From: JALZUE01 sp051251725
GTDB lineage: Bacteria > Pseudomonadota > Gammaproteobacteria > Enterobacterales > Alteromonadaceae
Assembly: GCA_051251725.1 (NCBI GenBank)
Contig: JBPOFN010000011.1
Location: 52,170-116,169 of the forward strand
DNA: 64,000 nt
Reading direction: 5' to 3'
Of this stretch, positions 19,291 to 29,934 are shown piece after piece. The position numbers and the translations under genes were made by a program. The notes beneath the pieces are model-generated. The model saw only the letters and a list, made by a program, of their open reading frames with translations, did no database searches and had not been told where the DNA came from. How positions within the stretch are numbered: position 1 is the stretch's first letter; every line of letters starts with the position of its first letter.

Positions 19291-20787
19291 TTGTTAGCAT
19301 TTGTGGATTCAATTAACAGCATAATATGGAGCCAAGCCCTTATCTATCTATGTTTAGGGGCAGGGATCTTTTTTTCAATAGTTACGCGTTTTTGTCAAGT
19401 TAGGCATGTTCGTGAAATGTGGCGCTTACTGGTTGATGGTAAAAGTTCAAGTAAAGGTATTTCCTCTTTTCAAGCCTTAGCGGTGTCATTATCAGGTAGG
19501 GTTGGTACTGGTAATATCGCAGGTGTGGCAGCAGCTATTGGTTTTGGAGGCCCAGGTGCGGTTTTTTGGATGTGGGTAGTTGCCTTTTTAGGCGCAGCTA
19601 CTGCTTATATTGAATCCACTAATGCGCAAATTTATAAAGAAGAATTTGAAGGACAATATCGCGGCGGGCCAGCCTATTATATTGAAAAGGTCTTAGGGAA
19701 TAAATGGTATTCATGGGCGTTTGCCATTGCCACCATTTTAGCTTGTGGCATGTTATTACCGACAGTTCAATCAAACAGTATTGGTAATGCCGTTGAAATC
19801 GCCTTTGGTGCTGGGCAATCGGTGCAAACGGGGATTGGCATCTTTAGCTCGGCTAAGATTTATACCGCTTTTGTGATTGTTTTATTATTAGGTTTTATTA
19901 TTTTTGGCGGCGTTAAACGCATTGCTCATTTTGCGCAATTTGTTGTGCCCTTTATGGCATTAGCCTACATCATTGTTGCACTTGCAATCATTGCTCTGAA
20001 TATCAATAAGGTCGTTGATATATTTGGCTTGATTATCTCGGATGCTTTTAGCCCAATGGCGGGTTTTGGTGCGGCGATAGGTTGGGGCGTTAAACGCGGT
20101 ATTTATTCTAACGAAGCCGGCCAAGGTACAGGGCCTCATGCGGCGGCAGCGGCTGAAGTTCAACATCCGGCCCAACAAGGATTAGTACAAGCTTTTTCTG
20201 TTTATATTGATACCTTACTGGTTTGTACTGCAACGGCGATTATGATCTTGATCACTGACTCTTATAACGTGATAAGTCATATTCCTAATGAGTACCTGAT
20301 CCATTACTTGGCTGAAAATCCAGATCCGAATGGCCCAGGGTTTACCCAAATTGCCGTTGATAGTGTGTTAAGTGGTATTGGTAAACCCTTTATTGCCTTA
20401 GCCTTGTTTTTCTTTTCGTTTACCACCTTATTGGCTTATTACTATATCGCCGAAAGTAATGTCGCTTACATTCAGCGCACGTTAAAAATTCCGTCGTTAA
20501 CTTTTTTCTTAAAAGTAGCTATTATGGCAGCAGTGTTTTATGGCACCATTAAAAATGCTAATTTGGCGTGGGGCTTAGGTGATATTGGCGTTGGCTTAAT
20601 GGCGTGGCTCAATATTGTTGGTATTATCATTATCTTTTTTGTTGCTAAACCTGCGGTCAAAGCGTTAAAAGATTATGAACAGCAGAAAAATTCTGGTGTC
20701 ACAGATTACACTTTCAATCCTAAAAAACTTGCCATCAAAGGTGCGCATTTTTGGGAAAAAAGATTTGAAAAAAATTCAGCAAAATAA
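19291..20787 (+). CDS. Alanine/glycine:cation symporter (AGCS family)
   Basis: Sodium-coupled amino-acid uptake protein of the inner membrane. The 498-residue protein has about ten or eleven helices and the AGCS signatures GRVGTGNIAGVA near residue 70, YIESTNAQ, and SNEAGQGTGPHAAAAA near residue 275. Translation starts at TTG 19291, which has a GGGAG ribosome site 7 bases upstream. A terminator follows. Together with ald about 9 kb away, the strain has both uptake and oxidation of alanine in this region, but they are separate units. Confidence 0.94.
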   Translation: MLAFVDSINSIIWSQALIYLCLGAGIFFSIVTRFCQVRHVREMWRLLVDGKSSSKGISSFQALAVSLSGRVGTGNIAGVAAAIGFGGPGAVFWMWVVAFLGAATAYIESTNAQIYKEEFEGQYRGGPAYYIEKVLGNKWYSWAFAIATILACGMLLPTVQSNSIGNAVEIAFGAGQSVQTGIGIFSSAKIYTAFVIVLLLGFIIFGGVKRIAHFAQFVVPFMALAYIIVALAIIALNINKVVDIFGLIISDAFSPMAGFGAAIGWGVKRGIYSNEAGQGTGPHAAAAAEVQHPAQQGLVQAFSVYIDTLLVCTATAIMILITDSYNVISHIPNEYLIHYLAENPDPNGPGFTQIAVDSVLSGIGKPFIALALFFFSFTTLLAYYYIAESNVAYIQRTLKIPSLTFFLKVAIMAAVFYGTIKNANLAWGLGDIGVGLMAWLNIVGIIIIFFVAKPAVKALKDYEQQKNSGVTDYTFNPKKLAIKGAHFWEKRFEKNSAK

Positions 20788-20802
20788 TTAACATTTTTCA
20801 TT

Positions 20803-20832
20803 AAAAAGCGTCCGCAAGGGCGTTTTTTTATG
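20803..20832 (+). terminator. Rho-independent terminator after the AGCS symporter
   Basis: An 11-bp stem with one G-T pair and a GCAA tetraloop (AAAAAGCGTCC, loop, GGGCGTTTTTTT) ends in seven T. It lies 16 bases after the symporter stop. Confidence 0.88.
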
Positions 20833-20866
20833 TAAAATACCGCATTGTTTGAAAAGGTATGTTTAT

Positions 20867-21196
20867 ATGGCCGTTATTAATTGCCCAAGTTGTAAAAAGA
20901 AAATATCAGATAAAGCAAAAAGCTGCAGTCATTGTCAGCTCGAATTAAGCAATTTAGATGATGAAAAACTCAGCTCCCTTGCTCAGGTAAACAACATTAA
21001 AAAATCTCAGCAGATAATGACTTTTGCTTTTATCGCAATGCTGTTGTTTTGTGGTGGTTTTCTCTTTTTATATTGGTCAAATGCAGAAGTAGGCAGTTGG
21101 CAATATTCGACCGCTATGGTAACAACCGGCATTGGCTTTTTTTGGTATCTGGTAACCCGCATACAGTTAATTATTTTAAAAAGAAGTAAAAAATAA
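20867..21196 (+). CDS. Zinc-ribbon membrane protein of unknown function
   Basis: The 109-residue protein begins with a zinc-ribbon (CPSC then CSHC, residues 6-26) followed by a short linker and two hydrophobic helices (about 50-72 and 80-100). The ATG at 20867 is chosen; a TTG 18 bases upstream could extend it by six residues. Its stop overlaps the ATG of the next gene by one base, so it is translated together with the DUF1315 and DUF349 genes. Function is unknown. Confidence 0.8.
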   Translation: MAVINCPSCKKKISDKAKSCSHCQLELSNLDDEKLSSLAQVNNIKKSQQIMTFAFIAMLLFCGGFLFLYWSNAEVGSWQYSTAMVTTGIGFFWYLVTRIQLIILKRSKK

Positions 21197-21537
21197 TGGA
21201 TATAGTTCAGTTAGTGGAAAACCTATCAGACGATATGTACGAGCGTTTAAAACATGCCGCTGAAACTGGGCGCTGGCCCGAAGGCACAGTGGTCGATGAA
21301 GCGCAAAAAGCCTCAGCCTTACAAATAGTGATGGCCTATCAATCGATTCGATTAAAGTCTGATGAAAACATGACTGTTGGCCCAGACGGGCAAATTGTTA
21401 ATAAAACTAAACGCGAACTAAAAGCACAATTTTCGTCGCCATCACCACAAGAGCCAGTAGCTGAACAGTCTCAAAACGTTCATCAAACACCATCCTCAAC
21501 GCCAGATAAAGCTATCGCTAGGTTTACCAATTTATGA
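21196..21537 (+). CDS. yeaC: YeaC-like DUF1315 family protein
   Basis: The 113-residue protein matches the YeaC/DUF1315 family by its N-terminal part (LSDDMYERLKHAAETGRWPEG, residues 10-30) and by the helical segment that follows. The C-terminal tail is Gln/Ser/Pro-rich and probably disordered. No biochemical function is established for the family. It overlaps both neighbours (one base upstream, four bases downstream), so it is the middle gene of a tightly coupled trio. Confidence 0.85.
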   Translation: MDIVQLVENLSDDMYERLKHAAETGRWPEGTVVDEAQKASALQIVMAYQSIRLKSDENMTVGPDGQIVNKTKRELKAQFSSPSPQEPVAEQSQNVHQTPSSTPDKAIARFTNL

Positions 21538-24344
21538 TTTTTACTAATTTTTTTAAAGCAAAATGGCAACATAAAGACGCCAATATTCGTTTAAGTGCCA
21601 TCGCCAATGAGTTGGCTGTTGAAGAATCGAGTCAAAAATCAATTTTGCTTGATTTAGCCAATCATGATGAAAATGACAATGTCAGAAAAGCTGCGTTATT
21701 AAAGCTTAATGACGTTACTTTATTTTTAGACATCTCGAAAGAAAATGATAATAAAGCCATTCAGCAATTTTCACTTAAGCAATTACAGTCAATGCTCAGT
21801 AAAAATAATGCGGTAGTTGGTGAACAAACTAAACTGGCGCTAATTGAACAATTTCCGAAATCTTTTTTAGAAAGCTGGATCTTGACTGAGCCAGAAATAA
21901 ACGTGGTTAAAGCTATTTACCAAAAAATAGCCAAGCCGCAAACCACTATGTCGCTGTTTGCCAATAAACAAAATCAAGCTTTTCAATTGTTTTTAATTGA
22001 CGGTATTACCGATCCCGCGCAGTTAGAAAAACTCGCAAAAAAATCTGATATTGCCGCGGTGGTTAGCGCCATAGAAGAGAAAGTTTCAGCTATAAAACAT
22101 GCCCGTGAGTTGCCGATTCAGTTAGCAAAAAATGTGCAATTAAGCTTATCAAAGTTACTGGCGTTAAAAGATAGCAATGATAATTACGATGTCGTTATTG
22201 CTAAGCGCACCGCTATTGAAGCCGAATGGCTGGTAGCTCTTGAGCAATTTGAATGTTTAGCTGAGTCAGACCGTGAAGCGTTTAATAATAAATATCAAAC
22301 GATCAGCGTACAGTTAGATAAAGCCTTTGTGCAAAAAGAAGAAGTGTATCAGCAGCAACTTATTGCTAAGCAATTGGCGGATGATAAATTAATTGCCAAA
22401 AAATCTATTTCAGCGCAGCTTAACGCGTTAGAGCAAATTTTAGCGAATGCTGTCTTTGAAAATACCGATCTTAATAATAGTGAATTTGAAACCCAGCTTA
22501 ATGCTTTACCAGCAGAAATTAACGCGTCAGTTTTAAGTGACAGCGAAAAAACTGGCTTTAAGCAACAAGTAATAAAGCTACAAAACAAACTCGAGCAATT
22601 GCCAGCCATTGCTCAGTCGGTCACTGATGCGACGCATTTAATTTCTAAAGTGTCGCAATTAGCGATGCCAACCACATTAGCTGAATTAAATGATAAACAG
22701 CAAACCTTTAAACTTTGGTTACAACAGTGGCGTGAGATTGAAAAACTAAGCATAGGTACTTTACCTGACTCAATTAAATCAGCTAAAAAAGAGATTGTTG
22801 CTCAGTGGGATCAAGCATTGAGTCCGCTATTAGCAGAGCAAAAACAGTATTTAAATCATACTCGAAAAAATATTGCTGATTTAAAACGTTTGATCGCAAA
22901 CGGTAAATTTAATGCGTGTTTTGGTATATTCAAAAAATTAAAAAGTAATTTCAGTGTGCTACCCGCTTCAGGGCAGCTTAAGTTGCAACGTGACTTTGAT
23001 GCCTTAACTGAAAAAATGGAAGATTTATCAGATTGGGAACATTATATTGCCACGCCGCGTAAACAAGAATTACTTAATGACATTAAAGCGATAGTTGAAA
23101 CGCCTTTAGATAACCCGAAAGAGCAAGCCAATAAAGTCAAAGAATACCGCAAACTGTGGAATTCTTTAGGGCATGCTGAAGATGACGTTGAAAAACTATT
23201 AAACGACGAATTTAATTTAGCCTGTGAACAAGCTTTTGCTCCTTGTCGATTATTTTTCTCGGAGCAAGAAAAAATTAGAGAGCAACATGCTAAATCTCGT
23301 ATGCTTATCATTGAGCAAGTAACACAATTAGCAAACACACTGTCAGTAGAAACCGATTACAAACAGCTTGAAGCGCAAGTAAATAAACTTAATAAGCAGT
23401 GGCGAGAAGCCGGTGAAGTTGAACGCGGGCAATATCAAACTTTGTTAAAGCAATTTAATTTGGCGCTCTCGCCAGTAAAAGCTGCAATCACTGTTTTTCA
23501 TCAGGAAAACATTGCGGCTAAAAAAGCGTTGGTTGATAAAACTAAGCAAATAATCGCGGCCGGATTAACCCTTGATAATGTTTTTAGTGCCACTAATACT
23601 ATTAAAGAATTACAGCAGCAATGGCGTACAATTGGCTATGCTGGTGCTAAGCAAGATAACAGTTTATGGCAAGAATTTAGACGTTTGAATGATCAAGTAT
23701 TTGCTGAACGCGATGAGTTGAAAAAACTACAATCCGTTGAGCAAGAACAAGTTAAAACGCAATATGCTAGTGAATTAGCGCAATTGTCGAGCCAATTAAC
23801 ACCGCAGTCTTCGGTTGCCCAAAATGCTGAATTACTCACACAAGCTCAAGCATTACAAGCGCAAGTGATGGCACAAAAACCGGTATTAAAAGGTTTAGTA
23901 GGCCAAATAGAGAAATTTATTGAGGCGATTAATCAAGCCAATAAAAAAAGTAAAAAAGTGAAGCACCAACTTGATTGGCAAAATATTTTTAATTTATTAA
24001 CGCAACTAGCAACCACGCCAACAATTGATATTACTGAGCTTGCTGAGTTTAATTCACTTTCGACTTTTTGGCAGAAAAAGGTTATTGATGCGACTAAATC
24101 ATCAAAACAAGCTAACGGTGCTCGACTAGCTAAAACCTTAGAGTTAGAAATTTTAGGTGGGATCGAGTCGCCAAAAGAATTTGCCGCCGAGCGCTTAGCT
24201 AAACAAGTTGAGTTAATGCAAGAGCAAATGGTATCGAGTAATGAAATCGACCTACAAGCACTCTTTATCCAATGGTTATTGTTAGGGGACTTTACGGCTG
24301 ACGATGTCAAACTTATCGAACGTATAAAGCCTTTATTCTGTTAA
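21534..24344 (+). CDS. Large DUF349 coiled-coil protein
   Basis: The 936-residue cytoplasmic protein is almost entirely helical and charged. It contains repeated DUF349 units whose signature is a Trp followed by Arg/Asn and a Gly: LQQWREIEKL near 396, YRKLWNSLGHAEDD near 537, LNKQWREAGEVERGQY near 618 and LQQQWRTIGYAG near 692. The N-terminal 150 residues resemble HEAT-like repeats. The family is widespread in gammaproteobacteria but its function is not established. It starts within the end of the DUF1315 gene (ATGA overlap) and ends in a terminator. Confidence 0.88.
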   Translation: MIFTNFFKAKWQHKDANIRLSAIANELAVEESSQKSILLDLANHDENDNVRKAALLKLNDVTLFLDISKENDNKAIQQFSLKQLQSMLSKNNAVVGEQTKLALIEQFPKSFLESWILTEPEINVVKAIYQKIAKPQTTMSLFANKQNQAFQLFLIDGITDPAQLEKLAKKSDIAAVVSAIEEKVSAIKHARELPIQLAKNVQLSLSKLLALKDSNDNYDVVIAKRTAIEAEWLVALEQFECLAESDREAFNNKYQTISVQLDKAFVQKEEVYQQQLIAKQLADDKLIAKKSISAQLNALEQILANAVFENTDLNNSEFETQLNALPAEINASVLSDSEKTGFKQQVIKLQNKLEQLPAIAQSVTDATHLISKVSQLAMPTTLAELNDKQQTFKLWLQQWREIEKLSIGTLPDSIKSAKKEIVAQWDQALSPLLAEQKQYLNHTRKNIADLKRLIANGKFNACFGIFKKLKSNFSVLPASGQLKLQRDFDALTEKMEDLSDWEHYIATPRKQELLNDIKAIVETPLDNPKEQANKVKEYRKLWNSLGHAEDDVEKLLNDEFNLACEQAFAPCRLFFSEQEKIREQHAKSRMLIIEQVTQLANTLSVETDYKQLEAQVNKLNKQWREAGEVERGQYQTLLKQFNLALSPVKAAITVFHQENIAAKKALVDKTKQIIAAGLTLDNVFSATNTIKELQQQWRTIGYAGAKQDNSLWQEFRRLNDQVFAERDELKKLQSVEQEQVKTQYASELAQLSSQLTPQSSVAQNAELLTQAQALQAQVMAQKPVLKGLVGQIEKFIEAINQANKKSKKVKHQLDWQNIFNLLTQLATTPTIDITELAEFNSLSTFWQKKVIDATKSSKQANGARLAKTLELEILGGIESPKEFAAERLAKQVELMQEQMVSSNEIDLQALFIQWLLLGDFTADDVKLIERIKPLFC

Positions 24345-24380
24345 GTATTACTTTGTTCACAACAATTAGTTAAATAAGAG

Positions 24381-24440
24381 GCTGTTGATTTTTCATTTTG
24401 GGGTTAACCGACTAATGAAAAAGCAACAGCTTTTGTTTTA
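24381..24440 (+). terminator. Rho-independent terminator after the DUF349 gene
   Basis: A long hairpin of 17 bp with one mismatch (24381-24397 with 24414-24430) is followed by TTTTGTTTT. It separates the plus-strand DUF349 operon from the convergent minus-strand signalling genes. Confidence 0.85.
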
Positions 24441-24451
24441 GTAATTATTCG

Positions 24452-25408
24452 TTAGTTAGCTAACTTTATTGCTGGTTGGCGGTAAAGCACTTTATTTCGC
24501 CCGGTTTCTTTTGCTTCATAAAGATAATGATCAGCGTCATCAAGTAAGTCGCGATTGGACAACTTAGCTGTAAACATCGTTGAAACGCCAATACTAATAG
24601 TCACCTTATTATGTTCTGAGAATTCATGTGGTATTGCCAAGGCCTGTACTATCAGGTTAAGTTCTTCTGCAACTCGTATCGCACCTTCGAGATCTGTGTC
24701 TGGTAATACAACAGCAAACTCTTCACCGCCATATCGGGCTACAAAATCAAAGGCACGATGTAACGTGTTTTTTATCGCTCTAGCGACCTTTTTCAAGACT
24801 TCGTCACCCAAAACATGTCCGTAGTTGTCGTTATAATTTTTAAAAAAATCAATATCTATCATTAACAATGCATTATCAGTACTGCCGCGTTGACTGTTTT
24901 TACTAATCTTTTCGATATGAAGATCAAAATATCGACGATTAAAAATGGTTGTTAAGCCGTCAATATAAACAAGCCCCAATAAGGCATCTTTTTGTTTTTT
25001 TAACGTAAGGTGTGCTCTTACTCGGTTTTTTAAGGTAATAGGGTTGATAGGTTTCGGAATAAAATCAACACCGCCGCAATCCCAGCATTCGTTTTCGTCT
25101 GTTTGCTTTTGAAATGAGGTCACAAAAATTACGGGGATTTCAGCGGTCGAGTGTCTTTGTTTTAATAAGCGGCAGGTGTCAATACCACTTATTCCTTCCA
25201 TCACTACATCCAGTAATATTAAATCTGGTGGCGAGTCTGAATAACATATTTCTAACGCTTCCTCACCAGAGGTTGCTGCTAATATGGTGTAATCTTTTGA
25301 GATAAGGTTATAAATAGTTTGAATGTTAATTGGCTGGTCATCAACGACAAGAACAACACTGTCTTGCAAGTCAAATTCATTATTATCATTCAATTTACTA
25401 AATGGCAT
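24452..25408 (-). CDS. Response regulator with diguanylate cyclase output (REC-GGDEF)
   Basis: The 318-residue protein has a receiver domain (phospho-acceptor D67 in LLDVVMEG, acidic VVDD at the start, KPI lysine loop) and a GGDEF domain with an intact GGEEF motif at residues 227-231. The RxxD product-inhibition site (RAFD) lies at the canonical spacing before it, so c-di-GMP synthesis with feedback control is predicted. It resembles PleD/WspR-type proteins without the second receiver. Its start overlaps the stop of the upstream hybrid kinase by one base, making that kinase the probable phosphate donor. Confidence 0.93.
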   Translation of the reverse strand: MPFSKLNDNNEFDLQDSVVLVVDDQPINIQTIYNLISKDYTILAATSGEEALEICYSDSPPDLILLDVVMEGISGIDTCRLLKQRHSTAEIPVIFVTSFQKQTDENECWDCGGVDFIPKPINPITLKNRVRAHLTLKKQKDALLGLVYIDGLTTIFNRRYFDLHIEKISKNSQRGSTDNALLMIDIDFFKNYNDNYGHVLGDEVLKKVARAIKNTLHRAFDFVARYGGEEFAVVLPDTDLEGAIRVAEELNLIVQALAIPHEFSEHNKVTISIGVSTMFTAKLSNRDLLDDADHYLYEAKETGRNKVLYRQPAIKLAN

Positions 25409-28400
25409 TAGGCTTCCTTGATTTTTTCTTGAGCAATCAATACCTTTAATTGCTCGAGTATTGCACTCGCTTGTTTAAATTTTAATTTATTTAAACAAGC
25501 TGCTAATGCTTCTGTTTTAGTTTTTGAATAACTCGTTAAGTATGGATTGATTTCTTGAAATATTTCAAGCGCATGCATATTAAAGTTACTTACTTCATTA
25601 AGCAGCTTATCAAATAATTCAGTAAAATTATCTAATTCTTTTAGATTTGTTGTTGGCTCCTTACTCTCAATTGTTAATAAGCGTTCTAAGTCAGTGATCA
25701 GTTCAAGTGCCTGATTAATTAAATTTAATATGGCTAAGGTTTCTTCATCGGTATGTTGATAATCAGGTGTTAATGAATAATTTTTATCAATATTCATTGC
25801 ACACTGACTCAACTCGGTAAAACCTAAACTGGCGGCAGTGCTTTTTAAGGTATGAAAGAGCCGTTTAAAATCTTGATTCGTTAAGCAACCAGCTTCCGCG
25901 GTTAACTGCTCTATGTAGTCAGCCAAATCATCGCTAAGTAAGCTTAAAGAACGAATATATATTCCGGTTAAGTGGCTAAATCTTTCCATACTTTCTTTGA
26001 GTGCAATATTGTTCGCCTCACAAAAGTTGATGATATCTTGTCGTAAATAATCGTATTCAGTAACCGTAGTGCCAAGAATTACATCTTGTTCAGTCTTCTG
26101 TGTTGAAGTATTGGTTTCTATTTCGGCATTAGAGCTTGAGTGATAACCCGTTGCAGCTAAGATTTGTGTAATTAAATCATTCACTTCATAAGGCTTTGAA
26201 ATATGACCAATCATGCCAGCTTCAAAACATTTTGCTTTATCGCTTGGCTGTACATAGGCGGTCATTGCAATAATAGGTAAATGATGAAACTTCTTAATTG
26301 CTTTAATACGTTTCGTGGTTTCGTAACCGTCCATATCTGGCATTTGAATATCCATCAAAACCAAATCAAATTTTAATAAACTGTTTTCCAACTCGAATAA
26401 AGCTTTATAGCCACCAGAGCATAAAATCACTGTTGCGCCTAAACTTTCTAATAGCGATTTGGCAATTTCTTGATTACTAGGATTATCTTCTACCACCAAA
26501 ATACGTTTGTTAAACAAAGGGCCGTCATTGTTAATAATCGTTTTATTTTCGATGTATTCTGGCTCTTTAGCACAAACAGTATCAAGTAAGGCGTCAATCA
26601 GTACTTGTTTGGTTACCGGCTTAGTCACAAAGCCATTTAAGATATTAGTATCGCTATCACGTCTATGAGCAAACATTTGCTTAGTATGAGCGGTTACCAT
26701 GACAATTAACGGCATTTGATTATTGGTGTCAATAGCGCGCATTTTTTCAGCTAACTCCCAACCATCAATATCAGGCATTTTCCAATCGATTAAAGCAACA
26801 TCAAATTTTTCATTATGTTTAATGGCAGACTCAAATAAAATTAACGCATTTTCAGGACTGTCAGTCACCGTTGTATAACAGCCTAAATGTGAAACGATAT
26901 CACCAAGAATTTGCAAGGATGTCGGGTTATCATCAACAATGAGCACATTGAGATCGGCTAAACTTTCCAGCAGATCATTACTTTCTACAGGTTGATGTTT
27001 AACTTTTATATCAACTGATAATTTAATTGTGGTGCCTATCCCTAATTTACTTTCAACGGTAATTTTGCCATTCATTAATTTAATAAATTCACGAGCTAAC
27101 GCTAAGCCCATACCTATACCGCCATATTGACGATTTAATGCGCTGTCGGTTTGGTTAAATAAATTAAAGATTGAGGTTAGTTTTTCTTCACTAATACCTA
27201 TCCCAGTATCTTTTACTTCAACCAATAGTTTTGCTTGTTTATCTGAGCTTTCATCAATTCTAAATTTGACCGCGATTAAGCCTTGTTCGGTAAATTTAAC
27301 CGCATTTTCAGTTAACGATAAAAGAATTTTTAACAGTTTATTAGGATCTGCAATTAAAAAATCAGGTGTATTGGCTGGTACTTCAAAGTTAATTTCTAAT
27401 GCTTTTTTCTCTGAAATTAATATTAAGTGTTCACTTAGTTTGGTGATTAAATTATTAAAATCGAAACATTCTTCTTTGAGCTCTAAAATTCCCCGTTCAG
27501 ATTGGGTAATTTCTAAAATGTCATTCATCATTGTCGAAAGGGCGGTGACATTTCGTCGAGCTGACTGTATATAAGAAAGCTGTTTATTATTTAATTCTGT
27601 TGATTGTAATAGCTGCATCATGCCATTGATCGCATGGAGCGGCGTTCTTAGTTCATGGCTGATATTAGATAAGAATAATACTTTGGTTTCGTTCGCCGTA
27701 TCGGCATTAATTAATGCCGTATTTAATTGTTTAGCTTGTTGCTTTTGATACGAAATATCTTTGGCCGCTAAATAAATATAACTTTCATTGGCTATTTGCA
27801 GTTTATTTAACGAGACCAAAGTTGGAATAGGTTGATTAGTTGAGTCGATAAAATGAATTTCGAAAGAATATCTGTCATTAACTAAAACTTTATTAGCAAT
27901 TTCTTCCCAAGATTCCTTCTCATTAAAGTCCATTATCTTAGTAATGTGTAAGGTTTGAAATAATTTCGGTGTATAACCAAGTGCAATACTAGCAAAAGGA
28001 TTAGCAAATTTTATACTGCCGTTAATATCACACCATAAAAGAATGTCTTGAGAATTATTCAATGCTTCGTTCACCAGTGTTAACTGCTTTTTCAATAACC
28101 AGGTTTCTGAAACATCGGTTAAAGTCAGTAGCGAACCGTTAGTATGATGAATATCAGAAATACTGATATTAATTTGTGATTTTTCACCTAAGGTATTAGT
28201 TAAAGTGAAAGCTTCAAACTTTTGAGCTTTTATTATTGCAATAATATCGTCATATTTTGCTTGCTCAGATGAGTTTTTATCAATAAACGCCTTCTTTATA
28301 TCCAGGACTGGTAAAAGTGTTTCAAATAAGGTTCTGCCAATAATACTATGCTCTGAGCAGCCAAGGAACTTTTCGGCGCCGCGATTAATTAAGGTGATAA

Positions 28401-29934
28401 CACCATTTTTATCGGTGGCAATAATAGCCATGTTATTGCTGTTTAACACACTGCGCTGTAGCTCTTGATTGGCGTTAATTTCTTTGGTTCTTGCTTCTAC
28501 TTGTAGTTGTAGTTCACTATTCTGGACTTCTAATTGGTTCTGTAAGGTTTTTAATTGAGTGATATCACTAATACTGATTGTGGCACCGTAAAACTGCTCT
28601 TTTTGAAAAATAGGGGAAATGCTTAATAAAAAATCTCGGTTGCTTGTGTCCTGCTCGTTAGCTTTTACTTGAAAAGTCATATCATTAACGATTAAGCCAC
28701 GTGCAATGCGTTTGAATGTTGCGATAAGTACTTCGGTTGGAAAATATACATTTAGGTAATCAATTATCGGTTTATCATTATTAAACGATAAATCAAACAA
28801 CTCAGCGGCGGCATCATTTAAGGTTAAAATAGTAAAGTTACTATCAACACCAATAATACAATCGTCAAGATTATTAACCATTAATGCGAGCGCTTTCTTT
28901 TCATTAATGTTTTTTAAACGATTGTTGATGACAATAACAACCAAAGTGACAATAACTAAGAAACAGATGAATGCGAGGGTAATTAGGCTAAATAACTTAG
29001 TAAAACTCATTAAGTTTAATGAGCTGAGATATGATCCATTAGGTGTCACATTCACTTGCCAGGTTCTACCGAATAAATTGAATGATTGTTGAGCCGAGAA
29101 CTCGGTTAATGTTGAGGCGTTGTCATAATTATTGTAAAAATCAACTTTATCCGTTGAGCTGACATCTGAAATTTTAAAGTGAAAATTGGTATTTAAATTA
29201 GCGACATTGGCTAAAATCTCACCAATCACTAACGGCGCATATGACCACCCGGCAATCGGTTTTTCCAGCGAATTTTCGTTTGCTTTCTTATAAATAGGTA
29301 ATAGTAGTAGAAAACCGTGCTTAACTTTACTGTCTTCTTGTACCAAAGTGATAGGGCCGGTTAATTGTGTATTTCCCGAAATTACCGATCTCAATGCCGC
29401 TTTTCTACGTGTTATCTCTGAGCCTATATCTAAACCGACAGCTGCATAATTATTAATTTCAGGCTCGATATACTGAATGATAAATAAAGGATCTTCAGGA
29501 GTAGTTAGTTGCTTCAGCTCAAACTCACCTTTTCTTTCGGCTTTTGCTTTAGCAAGAAATTCAGGTAAATTTTTAGCGTCAACGCTTCTGATAAAACCAA
29601 AACCTCGGGCTCCAGGAAATGCTTTTTGGTAATCCCAACCTTTAAAATACTCAAGGTTATGTTGATAGGTAAAGTTATCAACGCCGGTACTTTCTATCGC
29701 GCTTTTTAGTGATTGTAGACCATACTCATATAAGCCAACGCCTTGTTCAACTTCAGTGATTATTTTAGCCAACTGATGGTTAACATCTTGATGTATTATT
29801 TGTTGATTTTCTTGCTGTTTTATTTTTGATAGATAAAACGCGGCACTGATCCCTATGATGAGAAAACAAATAATTATTAACGCGATAATAATTCGGAGTT
29901 GAGATTGCGTGAAGTTAGTTTTACTGCTATCCAT
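25408..29934 (-). CDS. Hybrid sensor histidine kinase: CHASE-PAS-PAS-PAS-HisKA-HATPase-REC-REC-HPt
   Basis: The 1508-residue inner-membrane protein has a first helix near residues 14-34 and a periplasmic CHASE domain (about 75-270, with FPGARGFGFIRSVD). A second helix near 310-336 and about three PAS-like modules (345-740) follow. The kinase core has H760 in SHELRTP and an ATPase domain with N box ENAVKF. Two receivers follow (D1050 in IDWKMPDIDG, D1195 in MDIQMPDMDG), then a C-terminal HPt domain with H1361 in FHTLKST. It is therefore a complete phosphorelay in one chain. It overlaps the REC-GGDEF gene by one base. The stimulus is unknown. Confidence 0.93.
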   Translation of the reverse strand: MDSSKTNFTQSQLRIIIALIIICFLIIGISAAFYLSKIKQQENQQIIHQDVNHQLAKIITEVEQGVGLYEYGLQSLKSAIESTGVDNFTYQHNLEYFKGWDYQKAFPGARGFGFIRSVDAKNLPEFLAKAKAERKGEFELKQLTTPEDPLFIIQYIEPEINNYAAVGLDIGSEITRRKAALRSVISGNTQLTGPITLVQEDSKVKHGFLLLLPIYKKANENSLEKPIAGWSYAPLVIGEILANVANLNTNFHFKISDVSSTDKVDFYNNYDNASTLTEFSAQQSFNLFGRTWQVNVTPNGSYLSSLNLMSFTKLFSLITLAFICFLVIVTLVVIVINNRLKNINEKKALALMVNNLDDCIIGVDSNFTILTLNDAAAELFDLSFNNDKPIIDYLNVYFPTEVLIATFKRIARGLIVNDMTFQVKANEQDTSNRDFLLSISPIFQKEQFYGATISISDITQLKTLQNQLEVQNSELQLQVEARTKEINANQELQRSVLNSNNMAIIATDKNGVITLINRGAEKFLGCSEHSIIGRTLFETLLPVLDIKKAFIDKNSSEQAKYDDIIAIIKAQKFEAFTLTNTLGEKSQINISISDIHHTNGSLLTLTDVSETWLLKKQLTLVNEALNNSQDILLWCDINGSIKFANPFASIALGYTPKLFQTLHITKIMDFNEKESWEEIANKVLVNDRYSFEIHFIDSTNQPIPTLVSLNKLQIANESYIYLAAKDISYQKQQAKQLNTALINADTANETKVLFLSNISHELRTPLHAINGMMQLLQSTELNNKQLSYIQSARRNVTALSTMMNDILEITQSERGILELKEECFDFNNLITKLSEHLILISEKKALEINFEVPANTPDFLIADPNKLLKILLSLTENAVKFTEQGLIAVKFRIDESSDKQAKLLVEVKDTGIGISEEKLTSIFNLFNQTDSALNRQYGGIGMGLALAREFIKLMNGKITVESKLGIGTTIKLSVDIKVKHQPVESNDLLESLADLNVLIVDDNPTSLQILGDIVSHLGCYTTVTDSPENALILFESAIKHNEKFDVALIDWKMPDIDGWELAEKMRAIDTNNQMPLIVMVTAHTKQMFAHRRDSDTNILNGFVTKPVTKQVLIDALLDTVCAKEPEYIENKTIINNDGPLFNKRILVVEDNPSNQEIAKSLLESLGATVILCSGGYKALFELENSLLKFDLVLMDIQMPDMDGYETTKRIKAIKKFHHLPIIAMTAYVQPSDKAKCFEAGMIGHISKPYEVNDLITQILAATGYHSSSNAEIETNTSTQKTEQDVILGTTVTEYDYLRQDIINFCEANNIALKESMERFSHLTGIYIRSLSLLSDDLADYIEQLTAEAGCLTNQDFKRLFHTLKSTAASLGFTELSQCAMNIDKNYSLTPDYQHTDEETLAILNLINQALELITDLERLLTIESKEPTTNLKELDNFTELFDKLLNEVSNFNMHALEIFQEINPYLTSYSKTKTEALAACLNKLKFKQASAILEQLKVLIAQEKIKEA